Assembly: GCA_031310005.1 (NCBI GenBank)
Contig: CM062385.1
Location: 434,001 to 498,000, forward strand
Direction of reading: 5' to 3'
From: Dactylellina haptotyla
Taxonomy: Eukaryota; Ascomycota; Orbiliomycetes; Orbiliales; Orbiliaceae
Length of the DNA stretch: 64,000 nucleotides
Shown here: positions 37,915 through 51,379 of the stretch, one piece after another
How positions within the stretch are numbered: the stretch's first letter is position 1
Layout of the letters: every line of letters begins with the position of its first letter
Translations under genes and position numbers: made by a program
The notes under the pieces: generated by a model
Databases searched by the model: none
What the model saw: only the letters and a program-made list of their open reading frames with translations
Told to the model about the DNA's origin: nothing

Positions 37915-39278
37915 GGCTTTAGCCATCGAGCCTTAGCTGAGGAACTCGATATGACAAGCTGCTGCTGCTCAGCTCAGGAACTCCTCTCTGTGAAATATTG
38001 CCTATCGTCGTCTCGCCCAGCCGTAGTTTGAAACGTCCGTGCAGATTATTCGTCTGCGTTTTTTGGACTTTTGCCATTTATAGCTCATAGATGTATGTAG
38101 CAGCAGTTTATCTATCAATCAATCTAAATATCTGTCAATCAATCAATCAAATCAAATATAAGATATCACGCAGACGAGCTCGAATCCGTTTGGGTCGCTC
38201 GGCTCTCGTATCAAGCGGCACAAAGAGTGGAACAACCCAACAACAAAAAGACTAAGAATCGACAGATAAGGCTTCCTGCTCGTAGATTTCTGTTAGGCAA
38301 TTCCTACACAACAGATAACGCCGTTATTTCCCTACAATGTCTCCGAGGACCTATTAATCGACTCAAAACACCCTATAAACCCACATTCTCTCTGCATGCC
38401 TTTACTTCCGTCTACTCTACCCCCAGTCCAAAAGGGCTGAAAAGAAGGATGCGAACAGCGCAAAAGGTCGCACGTATAAAAACAGTGTCACAAGACCTGT
38501 TTTTATAGCCCTTCAATTTCGCCTGCGCAGGCGCTTTTGGAGAGAACAAGCAGCAGTCGAGCTCTCTGAGACCCACCTGTACTCCCCGGCTAGCTTGCTT
38601 GCTCTTTCTTTCTTTCTTTCTATCTCTCTTATTTTAAGGGTCTCGATTCAGCCGGCGAACTCGAACTCTCTTTTTCGTTTTCTGCCAGAGCATAGATGCA
38701 TAGCTACTTACGTAAACTGAAGGACTGAATTGAAGGGTCCTTTCGCTCCTGACGAGCTTTAGGCGTACGGGTGTCTATACCCGGCCGCACATGACCAGAC
38801 CTACTGCTATCATCTCATTCACAATCGTAACCGCCAGCGATACCCGGCCATCTCGCATCAATTGTCAAAAGGTTGCTTCAAAATTAGAAATTAATTCCGT
38901 TTCTTAGTATCTATACAGGAATAGTAGTAATAAAAAAAGGTCAAACGTGTCTATATGCGCATTCGTCGTATCCCTTCCAATTCATTCCATTTTTTTCTCT
39001 CCCATTCTCTTCTCTCTTTCTGGCTTCATTTTTGGTGAATCTCGAATCAATCATATCGTATATAAAATCACCCCCCTTTTTGCGCTTTCCATTTTTTGAC
39101 ACCAAAAAGAGACCCAAGAGACCCAAGCCTAGCCCGCCAATCGCCAACCGTATCAAAAAAAAGAGTGGACTCCACCTTATGATACAAACATGTGCAACTT
39201 CTCTCTGTGCCTCCGCTGTGTGTGTGTGTGTTTTTCTCTAGAAGAATATATACGCTGAAGTATTAAAAATTGGATAAT

Positions 39279-41011
39279 TTAGTGGTTTGAGTTTGCTCGT
39301 CTCTTGAAGTGGACGAGAGCGGGTGCGGTGGCAAGAGCGACCATAGACTAGAAGATAGCGAACCAATAGTTAGTAATCACGTGCAAAACTAGTAATAAAA
39401 AAATATATGCCGTAAAAAAAGTAAGCAGACTGAAAAAACTCACGTTATAGTCGACCAACGGCACATCCTTCTGGCCGGGTGGCAGGGAGAATTCAAACTC
39501 CCGGACCAAAGTCGAAATAATAGTTCCAAGCTGTACGTTCGCGAACTGCTCGCCGATACACCTGTGCCTTCCGGCTCCGAATGGCAGATACGGCGACGCG
39601 GTTCCCTTGCTGACGAGACCGAATCCGAAATCGAACTTCTCGGCGTTATCCTCGTCCTTCTCGTGGCCGACCCAGCGGAAGGGATCGAACTCCTTGGCGT
39701 TCTTGAAGTACTTCTCGTCCATGGCGGAGACACCTGGAGCGGCCATGACGAAGTGGGTGGACGGGATGACAAAGTTGGTCTCTGGAACGTGAAGCGGGGA
39801 CTTGACTTTACGCATGATGGAGTGCAACGGTGGGTGGATGCGGAGGATTTCCTTGATGACGTTGTTGACCATGCTGAGATCCGAGAGCTTGTCGTAGGTG
39901 AGCGGGGAGAGTTCTTCGCCGAAGACTTTGACCTGTTCTTCGTAGAGGGCGGTTTGGATCTCTGGTTTGGCGGCAAGGTGGAGGAGTGTCCAGGTGGTGG
40001 TAGCCATGGAGGTGTGCTGTCCGGCCATGAGGAGGGCGATCATGCAGTGGGCGATGTCTCTGTCGCTGAGGGCGCGGCCATCCTTGTACGAGCGGTTCAT
40101 CAGATTCCAGATCATGTCGATTTCTTGTTCCTTCTCTTCACCGGACTTGCGCTTAGCAATGATGTCCATGTAGAGCTTGGCCATTGCGCGCTGGGCTTTG
40201 TCACGCTTAGCGTTGTGGGGGAGTGGGAGCCAAGGGAACATGAAGTTGACGGGGGTGAAGCCCATGTCGAGGTCGTGGAAGAGAGCAGCGTGGGTAGTAG
40301 TCAACGCCTTGCGCACTTGCTTTCCTTGCAGAGATCGGGAGGCGGTGAAGAGGACCAACTCTGGGATAGCGATGGACAGGGGAACTGAGCCGGACTTGGC
40401 ACCTTTGAAGTAGGGGCTGTTGGTGAAGAAGTCGACAATCTCGTTCTTGATGAGGGGAACGTATTGCTTGAATGTCTCGGTGGTCAAACCGAACTTCATG
40501 AACTTCTTCTGCTCCATCAACATATGGTTGGGGCAGTCGTAGACGACACCCTCACCGAAGACAGGGGTGGTGAGATGGGTGTAGGCTTCTTCGGCGCAGA
40601 GGTCGGCGTGTTTGCCATTGAAGACGAACTCGTTACCCTTGGGACCAAGAGCGACGGTCATACGGCGGCCGAGGAGGATGAAGGTGAAAACATCGCCGTA
40701 CTGGGAAATTGTCAGTAAACATACTTTACATCTGAAGCTCGTCGCTGGAGTTTAATGGAGCTCACCTGCTCTTGACACTTGTTGAAGAAGACATACGGCT
40801 CCATGCCATAGCTGACGGTGGATCCAATGAAGGGGAACCAGTGGAAGACGACGGGAGGCTGATTAGGGTCACTGAACAGCAACTGGTTCAGGACGTTGAT
40901 TACGACGGAGAGGACGACCACGGCACCCAAGATGGTGGGACCGAGAACCCAGACGTTCTGGCCTTCGAGGTAGACCGAAGCCTGGTCTATCAGGCCCGTG
41001 AGCAACCCCAT
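39279..41011 (-). CDS. CYP51: Sterol 14-alpha-demethylase, cytochrome P450 CYP51
   Basis: Three exons (41011-40766, 40700-39444, 39347-39279) give 523 aa, the usual CYP51 length. The enzyme removes the C14 methyl group of eburicol/lanosterol in ergosterol synthesis at the endoplasmic reticulum and is the azole target. The N-terminus has a membrane anchor (about 20-41). Diagnostic motifs are GVVYDCPNHMLMEQKKF (with Y136), I-helix AGQHTS, KEILRIH (ExxR), and the heme loop FGAGRHRCIGEQ with ligand C463. Intron 1 (65 nt, phase 0) joins CQEQ to YGDVFTF. Intron 2 (96 nt, phase 0, branch CTAAC) precedes a final exon encoding SMVALATAP...FKRRANSNH. If intron 2 is retained, the frame stays open through it and stops exactly on the acceptor TAG. 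Y136 is the common unmutated residue at that site. Confidence 0.97.
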
Positions 41012-42360
41012 TGTTAGTTGGTTGGTTCAGTCGAGCTGTGTGCTTTCTTCTACTGCTGCTGCCTCGAACTAGGATTGTCGTGATGGGACACAGAGAGCAA
41101 CTGCAGAAGCAATTGCAATTGGCGAAAGGAGCAAGTTGGTAAAGAAAAGAGAGACGGGGAGAGAGAAGTGCGGAAAGGAGAGAGAGTCGTGAAGAATGGT
41201 GGTGAAAAAGAAGAAGGGAGAAGAAGAAGAGGAAGAGGAAGCTCGAGGAGGTGGCAGGAAGAAAGGAGAAGGGAGCACAAGCAGCGCCAACAGTAGCACA
41301 ACAGCAGCAGCACACCAGCAGAGTACCCAGCAAATGGCTGTTATATAACTGGCCCTCGAGACTATCGCCAATAGCCGTTAGAACCAAATTAATTAAATAT
41401 CGCTGCTTGCCACTGGCCTGATTTGCGCGCCAGTCCCTTTCTCCTTCTTCTTGTTAATTTTTTTTTTTTCAGTCGTGTCCCTTGCAGACAGGGGTTTAAG
41501 CTCGCATGCTCGCGGCGTCGGGAACCGAAGGCCCCAGCCCGCCAGATCCACCAATGCTCTCTCGCCCGACGCTCGCAGCTTGCAATTCGGGCGCCGTACG
41601 CAGCGGTTCGCATCGTGTAAGTCGGAGAAGCTGGAGACATCGTATCCGGGTCACGTCATCATAAGGCGCGGTCGAGTGCAAGTCAGGTCATCCGGAGAGC
41701 ATCACACGGCGCCGAATTCCAGTCCCAATCAATCACGGGTGTTCTGCGTCCCGGCCACTCCGCCGTGCCACATGCCCAACGCCACAGCCAACACAACAAC
41801 GCTGCAACCAAAATCCAACATTCTCCTCTGAAGAGTTGGAAACATTGGTTCCAAGACGGTGTCTCTAGGAGACCTCGAGGAACGACAAATTAGGTTGGTC
41901 ATCTTTTATTCTATGTTGTGAAGAGTCGATGTCCTGGTATCAGAAGTCATTATACCTTTAATTCTAGAATGATTCCAAAAATACATCCGAGTTGCCGATA
42001 CCTGGGTTGCGCAGATTGCAAGACCATTTCTCAGCACTTAATATATATAAAATCAACAAGGAACTGGTGGAAGGTAATATAACTACATGTGTGGTAGGTT
42101 CCAACCACCCAACTTGTAACTCCAGTATATTTGGAACGAATATGGAACGAATACCGTTGTTCCCAATTCTGAATCGCACAACGTAGATGCTCTCTGAAGT
42201 CGCATAGCCCCCATGAAGAATAGCCTCGTCAACCACAATGATAATGCTCGCAGTAATAATACTCACAGAAATAGTTGATAAATAAGCCTTTCGCTCAAGA
42301 AAGTGACTAAATCTTGTAACTACTTTTAAGGTCCGCCTACCGCTAAACCCAGTTATCGCC
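41012..42360. other. Divergent intergenic region: CYP51 promoter and family member 2 promoter
   Basis: The first ~380 bases are a long polypyrimidine-rich stretch as read by CYP51, with a TATA-like element at 41341-41347. Beyond 41.4 kb, short frames on both strands show nothing recognisable. The CYP51 and secreted-gene starts face away from each other across 1.35 kb. Confidence 0.5.
41341..41347 (-). promoter_or_regulatory. TATA-like element of CYP51
   Basis: TATATAA reads toward CYP51, about 330 bp before its start codon, upstream of the CT-rich stretch that probably contains the transcription start. Confidence 0.4.
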
Positions 42361-43416
42361 ATGTTTTTGCAAAGAATTCCGATTTTAAATCTCCTTACTT
42401 TTGTATTTTTAAGCAACAAGCTAGAATTAACCGCAGCTGTACCCTTCGATGTCGAAAAAGAGACCACACCAGCAGTTCCCCATGCAAAACTGAACACCAG
42501 GGCTGTGGTTGCTCACTCCTCCGAAGGTGTCACTAAACTAGGAACAGACAGCCCCCGTCGTGGTCTCAACGACGGTAAATTGGACATACACGTGGAAGAA
42601 GACGAAATACTATGTCTTGATCCAGACGGTGTTCGACTCCGTTATCAACAGTGGGAGGCAGATGGGAATATCCCATTTGGTGCTTTCGACTGGGGACACG
42701 CTGACTCCGTATTAGGGCCTTGGAGAACAGATGAAATCATTCTAAATCATCTCGATGCCTGCAAAAAATGTGGCTGTAGTGACGATCCACGGGATCCCTC
42801 GGACCAGCATACGTTCGGCTTAGCTATAGTTCAGGGTAGCGACACCTGCACTGAATACGGTGTACACATATGCGAACTAGTATTTGGTGAGCACTTCTGC
42901 GCTTTTTGATTACATAAATCGACCCTTATCGCAGTATTCAAATATACTTAAAGGCGAAGCCAAGAATATTAATTCCTCTACCGTGACGTAACAGACTGCT
43001 ATTGTATCGAAGTTGTAAGATCCAAAACGTACGAAGGAGGAGAAGCCGACGCTTTAAGGTCTATCATGACCCTCTTCCAAGGTGGCACACCGCCAAACAA
43101 ACAGAGAGAGACTTTGGATAGTGACGAAGAGTCGATAGCGGAAGATATTCGGGACAAAGAATGGTACAGCGGTGATGATATCCCTGTTTACTTTGAATCT
43201 AAAAACCGTAGAAAAGTCCCGGGTACGAAAGAACCGTACTACGTTGAAGGCCCCGATGTGAAAGGGAGGCCCTCCCGGGACTATTTCCTCGGTTTAGGGG
43301 GTGTATATGCAGCAAATAGGCTGCTTGGTAAAGGTGGTAAAGCGCATTTGAAACGGGATGAGACCGCAGAATCGGATTCTCAAAATGTAAAAGCTGGGGA
43401 GATGCCGCCGACATAA
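42361..43416 (+). CDS. Secreted cysteine-rich protein, TKEPY/CxC family, member 2
   Basis: Exons 42361-42886 and 42995-43416 with a 108-nt phase-1 intron (GTGAGC...AACAG) give 315 aa. A signal peptide (MFLQRIPILNLLTFVFLSNK) leads to a polar region. The cysteine core follows: EILC, an FDW segment, DACKKCGC, then C-x7-C-x5-C-x-C. The intron again splits the codon before CYC. Exon 2 contains NRRKVPGTKEPYYVEGPD and ends in a Gly-rich segment with AHLKRDET. Another acceptor near 42930 would soon meet a stop, and only the chosen one restores the family CxC. It reads in the same direction as member 3, which starts 589 bp downstream. This looks like a tandem duplication followed by strong divergence outside the cysteine frame and the motif. 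Function is unknown. Confidence 0.85.
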
Positions 43417-44005
43417 CAAGATACAACATATTTAAAACTAAATTGATTAGTTATAAGCTCGTTTGAGGTTATGTTTCTGAGTTTTTCCGAATATTATTAG
43501 TGCAGTGCGGTGTAAACAAAATAATTTATAACCTCCCTAGAGATTAAAAATTGGTAAACAGGGGTCTGGTCTTCGGTTAGATGCATAAAGTTACACCACA
43601 GATATAAATCTCTTAGCGAGCGTACTCTGGAGTCTCGGGCGTGCCTTCGCAACTTACAACCGTTTCAATGTTTCGTTTCGCTAGGCGCACACGCGTTGAC
43701 GAGTTTGTGTAATATATACCGAAATTTGGTCTCGCGGAATTTAAAAACAATCCAACAGTTTAATTACCTATGCAGCTTATACAGCTTATTATTCTTTATT
43801 TGGTAATCTTCTAACACCGATTCCTGAATTCAATATCTTAGCAATATTCGTAGAAATGCACCATGATATCTACTATAAATACCTTTCGACCCGGCCTTGC
43901 GCATAGTAAAACGAACAGCGATGAGTATAGCGATGATTTCTTTAAATGGTTACCATTAATTTCATCTATATACATAGAGCACACTGTTTAATTGGCTCCT
44001 AAACA
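43417..44005. other. Spacer between tandem family members
   Basis: 589 bp of AT-rich DNA holds the 3' UTR of member 2 and the promoter of member 3. No further signal is seen. Confidence 0.6.
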
Positions 44006-45002
44006 ATGCCAAATCAAACTTACTTAGTTCTTAGAATCCTGATACTATCCTCATCGATCCGGTGGATGCCGTTGGTGGGCGCTCGCCCCCTGGAAACGGA
44101 CTCTGCGGACCTTGAAAACGTCTCTGGTAATTCAAGACCATCCGTCGAAATCCATGACACGAAACTTGCAATAGCGGATATCACACCAGGTATAGTTAAA
44201 GATATCGACCTCGCTCCGGTTCCAAAAATCAAGCGACTGGAAATCAGAAAAGATATTCCAAGCGAAATAAACAAGCCTCGGGATTCCAACATAGACATGG
44301 ATACGTGGGAAATAGTATGCCCGGATCCGTCGACGTGGTTGCAAGAGCAGCTATCGCCGCAGCGTACAGTGCGAAGTCCGGGCGAACCAGACTGGGCACT
44401 ATTGGTATCAACTTCGGGATGGGTGCGCGTCCTGGAAATAGTTCGAGATGAGCAAAGTGATTGCAAAGAGAGTGTGTGTCGTCCTGATGAAGCCAGGTCT
44501 GAAGATTCGTCCGCTCCATTTTTGCTACAGCATGTTAGGTCGCGTGCCCGATGTCGGAGTAAAGCTCAGGCAGCTCTCTGCAGAGATTATCATGGTAGGT
44601 TGAACACCCGATGCTTCGTTTCTTGAAGCTTTTTTTTTCTTTCGATATATTGCAGTAAAGCTTGACGGTTCAAGTCTCGCAAATTCCATGACACACGACT
44701 AACGAATTACGGCTGGCCGCCCTTTTCCTGAATTAGAATGCTACTGCTCACTAAGATTTGAGTACAGAGATGTCGTTGGTGGAGAAGCCATCTCATTGCG
44801 ACCAAAGAAAGAAGAAAGCGCCCCAGCGAGAAGAATAGCGATAGCGGATCTACTAAATCCCCTCGTGGAAGGCGCCCCTGAAAACGATATCATACCCTAC
44901 CCGTTCTCGAATAACAGAAGATTAGCACCGGGCACGAAAGAACCTTATTATCTGGAGGGACCTAGCTCCTCTCCGAGAAAAAGACTTGGGATTGGCTGCT
45001 GA
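44006..45002 (+). CDS. Secreted cysteine-rich protein, TKEPY/CxC family, member 3, C-terminus shortened
   Basis: Exons 44006-44594 and 44737-45002 with a 142-nt phase-1 intron (GTAGGT...ATTAG) give 284 aa. A signal peptide is followed by a predicted cut near VGA/RPLE. The cysteine core is EIVC, PDW, SDCKESVC, then C-x8-C-x5-C-x-C, with the intron directly before CYC as in the other members. Exon 2 has NNRRLAPGTKEPYYLEGPS and then stops after a short basic tail. Downstream DNA to 45154 encodes, in a different frame, residues like the tails of its relatives (a Trp-rich segment resembling member 1 and EHLKRDEH resembling member 2). The copy therefore looks truncated by a recent change or an assembly error. 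The cysteine core and motif are intact, so a shortened product remains possible. Confidence 0.78.
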
Positions 45003-45154
45003 ATACCGGGCTGGGTGCCGGAATCGGGCCCGGTGCGCCTCAGGTTTATAACAAGTATGGCACGGAGCATTTGAAAAGAGACGAGCATACAAATGCTATT
45101 CGCTTCGATAAACCACCTAATTGCCCGTCGGATACTGTAGGGAATTTTATCTAG

Positions 45155-46230
45155 CCCTAGTAGTAAGAACAACCCGGCGTCAATCGTCCGCGGAATTGTT
45201 CCCAAAGACGCAGGGGAGGAAAGGCGCTCCACTGGAAGCTATGCAGAATTATAGGGTTCACAATCTGAAAATTTGCAGGAAATGCCCGCTGGTCGTGCAC
45301 TATATCAATACTCAGGCTCTCGAATACCAATATTAATTTGGCGGCGGTTTCGAACGCTTCCGGGATTCCAACCCCGTAGTATCTAAATTGCCTATAAAAA
45401 TGTCTGTCAAACCGATAATATTTCCTATTGTATCTATGTCTTCATTTTTCATTTTCATTTAAACTTGACAGGAACGCACGGAATATCAAGTGTTAATGGA
45501 ACCACTGACTAATGGTGACTCGAGCCCTCTCAGTGATCATGAACATACCAGAACCCACAATTTATACCTATCACGATAAATCATTGTATTTCAAAGAGTC
45601 TCAATTAAAAGAGTTTATACACATCAAAGAACTCTCAACAAAAGTAAAAAATAATGAAATACCATACATGCATACTTCCATTCCAGTTCATCGCATCGTA
45701 CATGAGTGTGTATAAAAAACAGAGGCGACAGTGCTGCAGTGGAGTAGAAATGAAAGAAAAAAAGAAAGAAGGATAAATCCAAACACAGTCAGAGATAACA
45801 ATATGGGAGCTCGCCCATCATAAACCCGTTAAAACTGACAATGCAGATATAAAGAAAAAGAGTTAGATTCCATACCTGTATATTCCTATTGCATAAGGAA
45901 AAGAAAGAAAAATCATAAACCGGCCGAGAAAAATGCAAGTCGATAGAATGAAATAGGAAAATGTCGCTTTTTTATCTTCTGTCTGTCTTTTTCTTACTTT
46001 CTGGGTTTTCGGCATCTGCGGCAGTTAATACGAAAGTCCAATAACAGATAACAAACGAGTTTCTAGCATGTAAACCGACTATTGAAAGAATACAAGATTG
46101 AAAACATCCATATATCTGTAGGAAGGAAAAAAGAATAAAACTCCGCATATCACACGCCTCATACCCTTTTTTTTTTCGTTTGATAATTCCCATCCGGTCT
46201 TCTTCACTCTACTTTCTCGCAGCTCGCTCT
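45155..46230. other. Convergent intergenic region, no gene seen
   Basis: AT-rich DNA lies between the third secreted-family gene and the 3' end of the CHK2-like kinase. A 67-codon frame at 45512-45715 has no supporting motif. Confidence 0.5.
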
Positions 46231-48401
<2,171 letters not shown>

Positions 48402-49174
48402 TGCGCGTAAAGTGCCTGTGAAAACACGCGTCTTTGTGTACTGGGTGTGATTTGTGAGCAGGAAAATGATGGACTGGTTGAGCGAGAAATCAAACGGTTC
48501 GGAGACAGGTTTCGCCTGACTGGCAGGACCGGGTTCGCCTTACGGGGAGAGCCGGCTGGTAACAATAAAGGTGCAGAACTGTGAACTGCGGACTAGAGCT
48601 CGTCGAGTCGTCGGGAGGAAGCTGGTGATGGCGAAGGAGGCGGATGGGGCAGCGTGGCAATTGGCTGGGTTATAAGACGGAGCACTGGCGAGCAGACATC
48701 GCGGCCAGTCATCACGACGTCCGTTTCATCGCCTGGCACGGGAATGCATCTCACCAGCATCTAACCAGCATCGAAACCCGCCGTCACACCAGAAAACCGG
48801 CCAGGGCGCCGCTGCAAAGTGGCCAGCCGGGAATGAGGCTACTCCACTTGCGGTTAGTCGCCCGCCGGCCAAAGATGCAAGAACCCATCCAAGCCATCTT
48901 CAGCTCGAGCAGACCCGGCCGATGACTCTCTCGTCCCCACTCTCGCAGGCACGCTTTAAATCTCCGGCTTCTGTTGCTCATGGCCCCGTGATTTCGCGAG
49001 CAGACGGGACGCGACGATTGGTGTCCAGTTCGAGTGCGTTCGTGTCATTTGCCGGGCATATTTTAGTCTACTCTGCAGGCTGCTGTGTTCCGGTTCTTCT
49101 GCGGTGATTTACTGCGATTTACTGTGATTTACGTGCATACGCTCGATTAATCGCATTAATTGATCAATTCACAT
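48402..49174. other. Intergenic, upstream of the checkpoint kinase
   Basis: GC-rich DNA of 773 bp separates the kinase start from the 3' end of the methionyl-tRNA synthetase gene on the same strand. It presumably contains the kinase promoter. I see no further gene. Confidence 0.55.
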
Positions 49175-51246
49175 TTAGTCAGAGCTCGCCCTTTTGGTCT
49201 TTGCCGCCTCGGCCTGCTGCGTCTGCTCCTTCGAGTACACTTTGGGGAACAACCGCTCCTTCGTCCCCGCCGTCCCTTCTCCGTACCCAAAGTCCCTCCC
49301 CACCGCCGCTTCCTCCCACCCCCTCATGTTCTCCTGCACCTTCAATATATCCAGCAGCTGGCCCATCTTCTCCGGCATAAAGGGCTGCAGTAGCATTCCC
49401 GAAATACGTAGCGCCTCCGCTGCCGGATATAGCATGTACGCCCTCGCCCCTTCCTTATTCTCCTGCCACAGCGCCGCAAGGTGTATATACTTGTGCGTCT
49501 CCGCGACCAAGGCCATTACCTCCCTCAGCGCCCCGGCCAGATCGTACCTGGCCATCCTCCCCTCCACCCGCTCCCTCACCCCTTCCAGCGCACCGTACCT
49601 CAGCGCTTTATACAACTTGCCCATATCCTCGTCCAGTTCCACCTGCACCCCGTTCCTCTCCGTCCGTATCGCCTCAGCGATACTGTACTTCTTCGAACAC
49701 ACCCTGTTCACCAAGCTGCCCACCTGGTTCCCCAGGAAATGCGTATACTTATCCTCCACCTCCTGGTTCGAGTAATCCCCATCGCTGATGATCCCGCCGT
49801 CCATGCACATGTAAAACCGCATGGTATCCACCCCCCACCGCTCCATCGCATGGAAGGGGTCCACCACGTTGCCGTCGGACTTTGACATCTTCTTCTTCGA
49901 CATAGTCCAGTGCGCGTGGCTGAGGATCTGTTTCGGCGGCTGCGCGCCTACCGCTAGTAAAAACGCCGGCCAGTATATACAGTGGAACCGGATGATATCC
50001 TTCCCGATGATTTGGAGATCTGCGGGCCACGCTTGGGGTTTTCCTGGCGACGATGTGGTTCCGGGGAGCCACGGGTACCCAGCGAACGTGATGTAGTTTA
50101 TCAATGCGTCGAGCCAGACGTATATCGATTGTGAATTGTCGCCGGGGACGGGGATGCCCCATGCCAGACGCTCCTTGGGGCGGGAGATGGACAGGTCTTC
50201 GAGCCCGCGGGCGACTTCGGCTTTCAGTTCGCCGTAGCGTTGGGAAGGGACCAGCCATTCCGGGTTCGCCTCGTAGAATTTTAGAAGTTCCGGCCCCATG
50301 GCTGATAGCTTGAAGTGGTAGTTTTCTTCGGACATCCACTCGACGGTTTTGCCGGTTTCCTTTGAGACGGCGATGACTTGGCCGCTCGGCGGGTGGACGA
50401 TCTGTTCGACACCGGATTCTGGGTAGAATGCCTCATCCGAGACGGAGTACCAGCCGGAGTGTTTCTTCAGAGTGATGAAATCACGCTCGCGCAGCACTCT
50501 CTATATGATTTTCTAATTAGCGTGTGCATAGAAGCTGAACAAACATAGGAGAGAGCTATACCCAAAAATGCTGCACTGCCTCTCTATGATCTGGATCCGT
50601 CGTCCGCATAAACCGATCATAGCTAATATTAGCCGCACCCGCCAGTTTCTAAAGCCAATTCTCAGTCTCAAACTACATCTCATAATCGTACTCAAAAACC
50701 AACCTTGAAAGTATCGGCTCCGACGTCGACGAACGCTTTCGGGTCCACGCCAGCTCGGCTAGCCGCCTGCTGAATCTATATCCAATTATAATCATTAGTA
50801 CGAGTTCAACATATCACTCCAGTAGAACAGTAAGAAGAGAGCACGTACGCACTTTCATTCCATACTCGTCAGTTCCAGTCAACAACAGCGCCTCGTTTCC
50901 TTTAAATTGCTGCCATCGCTTGAGCACATCCGCGACAACAGATGTATACAGATGCCCGATATGAGGTGCTATTCGGCATTCCAAAATATTAGCACTCAAG
51001 TTATTTAATAAACGTCAAAATTCAGTTCGGATCTGAGAAAGGGGAATTACCAGCATTGACATAAAATATCGGTGTGGTGAGGTAATACGGTTTCTTCGAT
51101 TTAACGTTACCAGCAGTAGAAATGGATGCATCCGCTGCAGTTGATTGCATCGATTGAAACCTTCGTGTAACGATAATGGTGGGCTTTACAATGACGCACC
51201 GCCACGACGGGCAGGCTATACGGACGCCTCGTGAGAGAAGCATCAT
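49175..51246 (-). CDS. MSM1: Mitochondrial methionyl-tRNA synthetase
   Basis: Five exons (51246-51051, 50968-50853, 50775-50704, 50648-50562, 50500-49175) encode 598 aa. The enzyme charges tRNA-Met with methionine. The N-terminus (about 1-45) is Arg/Ser-rich without acidic residues, fitting a mitochondrial import signal. YYLTTPIFYVNA leads into the class I HIGH motif (68-71). GTDEYGMKIQQAA, AWGIPVPGD and the KMSKS loop (361-365) follow, then the helical anticodon-binding region. No C-terminal tRNA-binding extension is present, as is usual for organellar forms. Introns are 82, 77, 55 and 61 nt. The second uses a GTGCGT donor and the fourth GTATAG. They are supported by continuity of the family motifs rather than by strong consensus. 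Two consecutive ATGs begin the frame. Confidence 0.95.
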
Positions 51247-51373
51247 ACACGGCTGTGGCGCATTCTTTCAGCGCGGGTTTTTTCTCGGTTTTGATGTGAG
51301 TTTTTTGCAATTTGTAGAAGCTTCGAAGCGCTCAAAGCTTTCTTTGCTGTTGCAATTTTTCCATTTGTCGTAT

Positions 51374-51379
51374 CACGTG
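51374..51379. promoter_or_regulatory. CACGTG E-box in the synthetase promoter
   Basis: This palindromic E-box, about 130 bp before the synthetase start, is a possible bHLH-factor site such as Cbf1/centromere-binding factor type. The assignment rests on position only. Confidence 0.3.

Larger units (their letters stand above)
32062..39278. other. 7.2-kb region without a recognisable gene
   Basis: The part near 32.1-33.2 kb is purine-rich on the plus strand, so it is CT-rich as read by ATG1 and fits its promoter and leader. The rest is a patchwork of short frames on both strands and simple repeats: a CTG run near 33230, GT at 37605-37625, CTATAT units at 37891-37914, CAAT-type repeats at 38112-38155 and CTTT at about 38604-38622. 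I see no coding pattern, mobile element or structured RNA I can name. Confidence 0.5.

Noticed and set aside
33500-38900. Search for long terminal repeats, terminal inverted repeats or transposase motifs in the gene-free interval
   Set aside because: I found only microsatellites. No paired ends, target duplications or mobile-element protein motifs were visible by eye.
39564-40388. 274-codon open frame antisense to CYP51
   Set aside because: It is the shadow of the GC-rich CYP51 coding strand. The opposite frame has all P450 motifs and this one has none.
50841-50852. Alternative GTACGT donor in the synthetase second intron
   Set aside because: It has better consensus but would break the GMKIQQAA segment. 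The GTGCGT donor four bases upstream keeps the family sequence.
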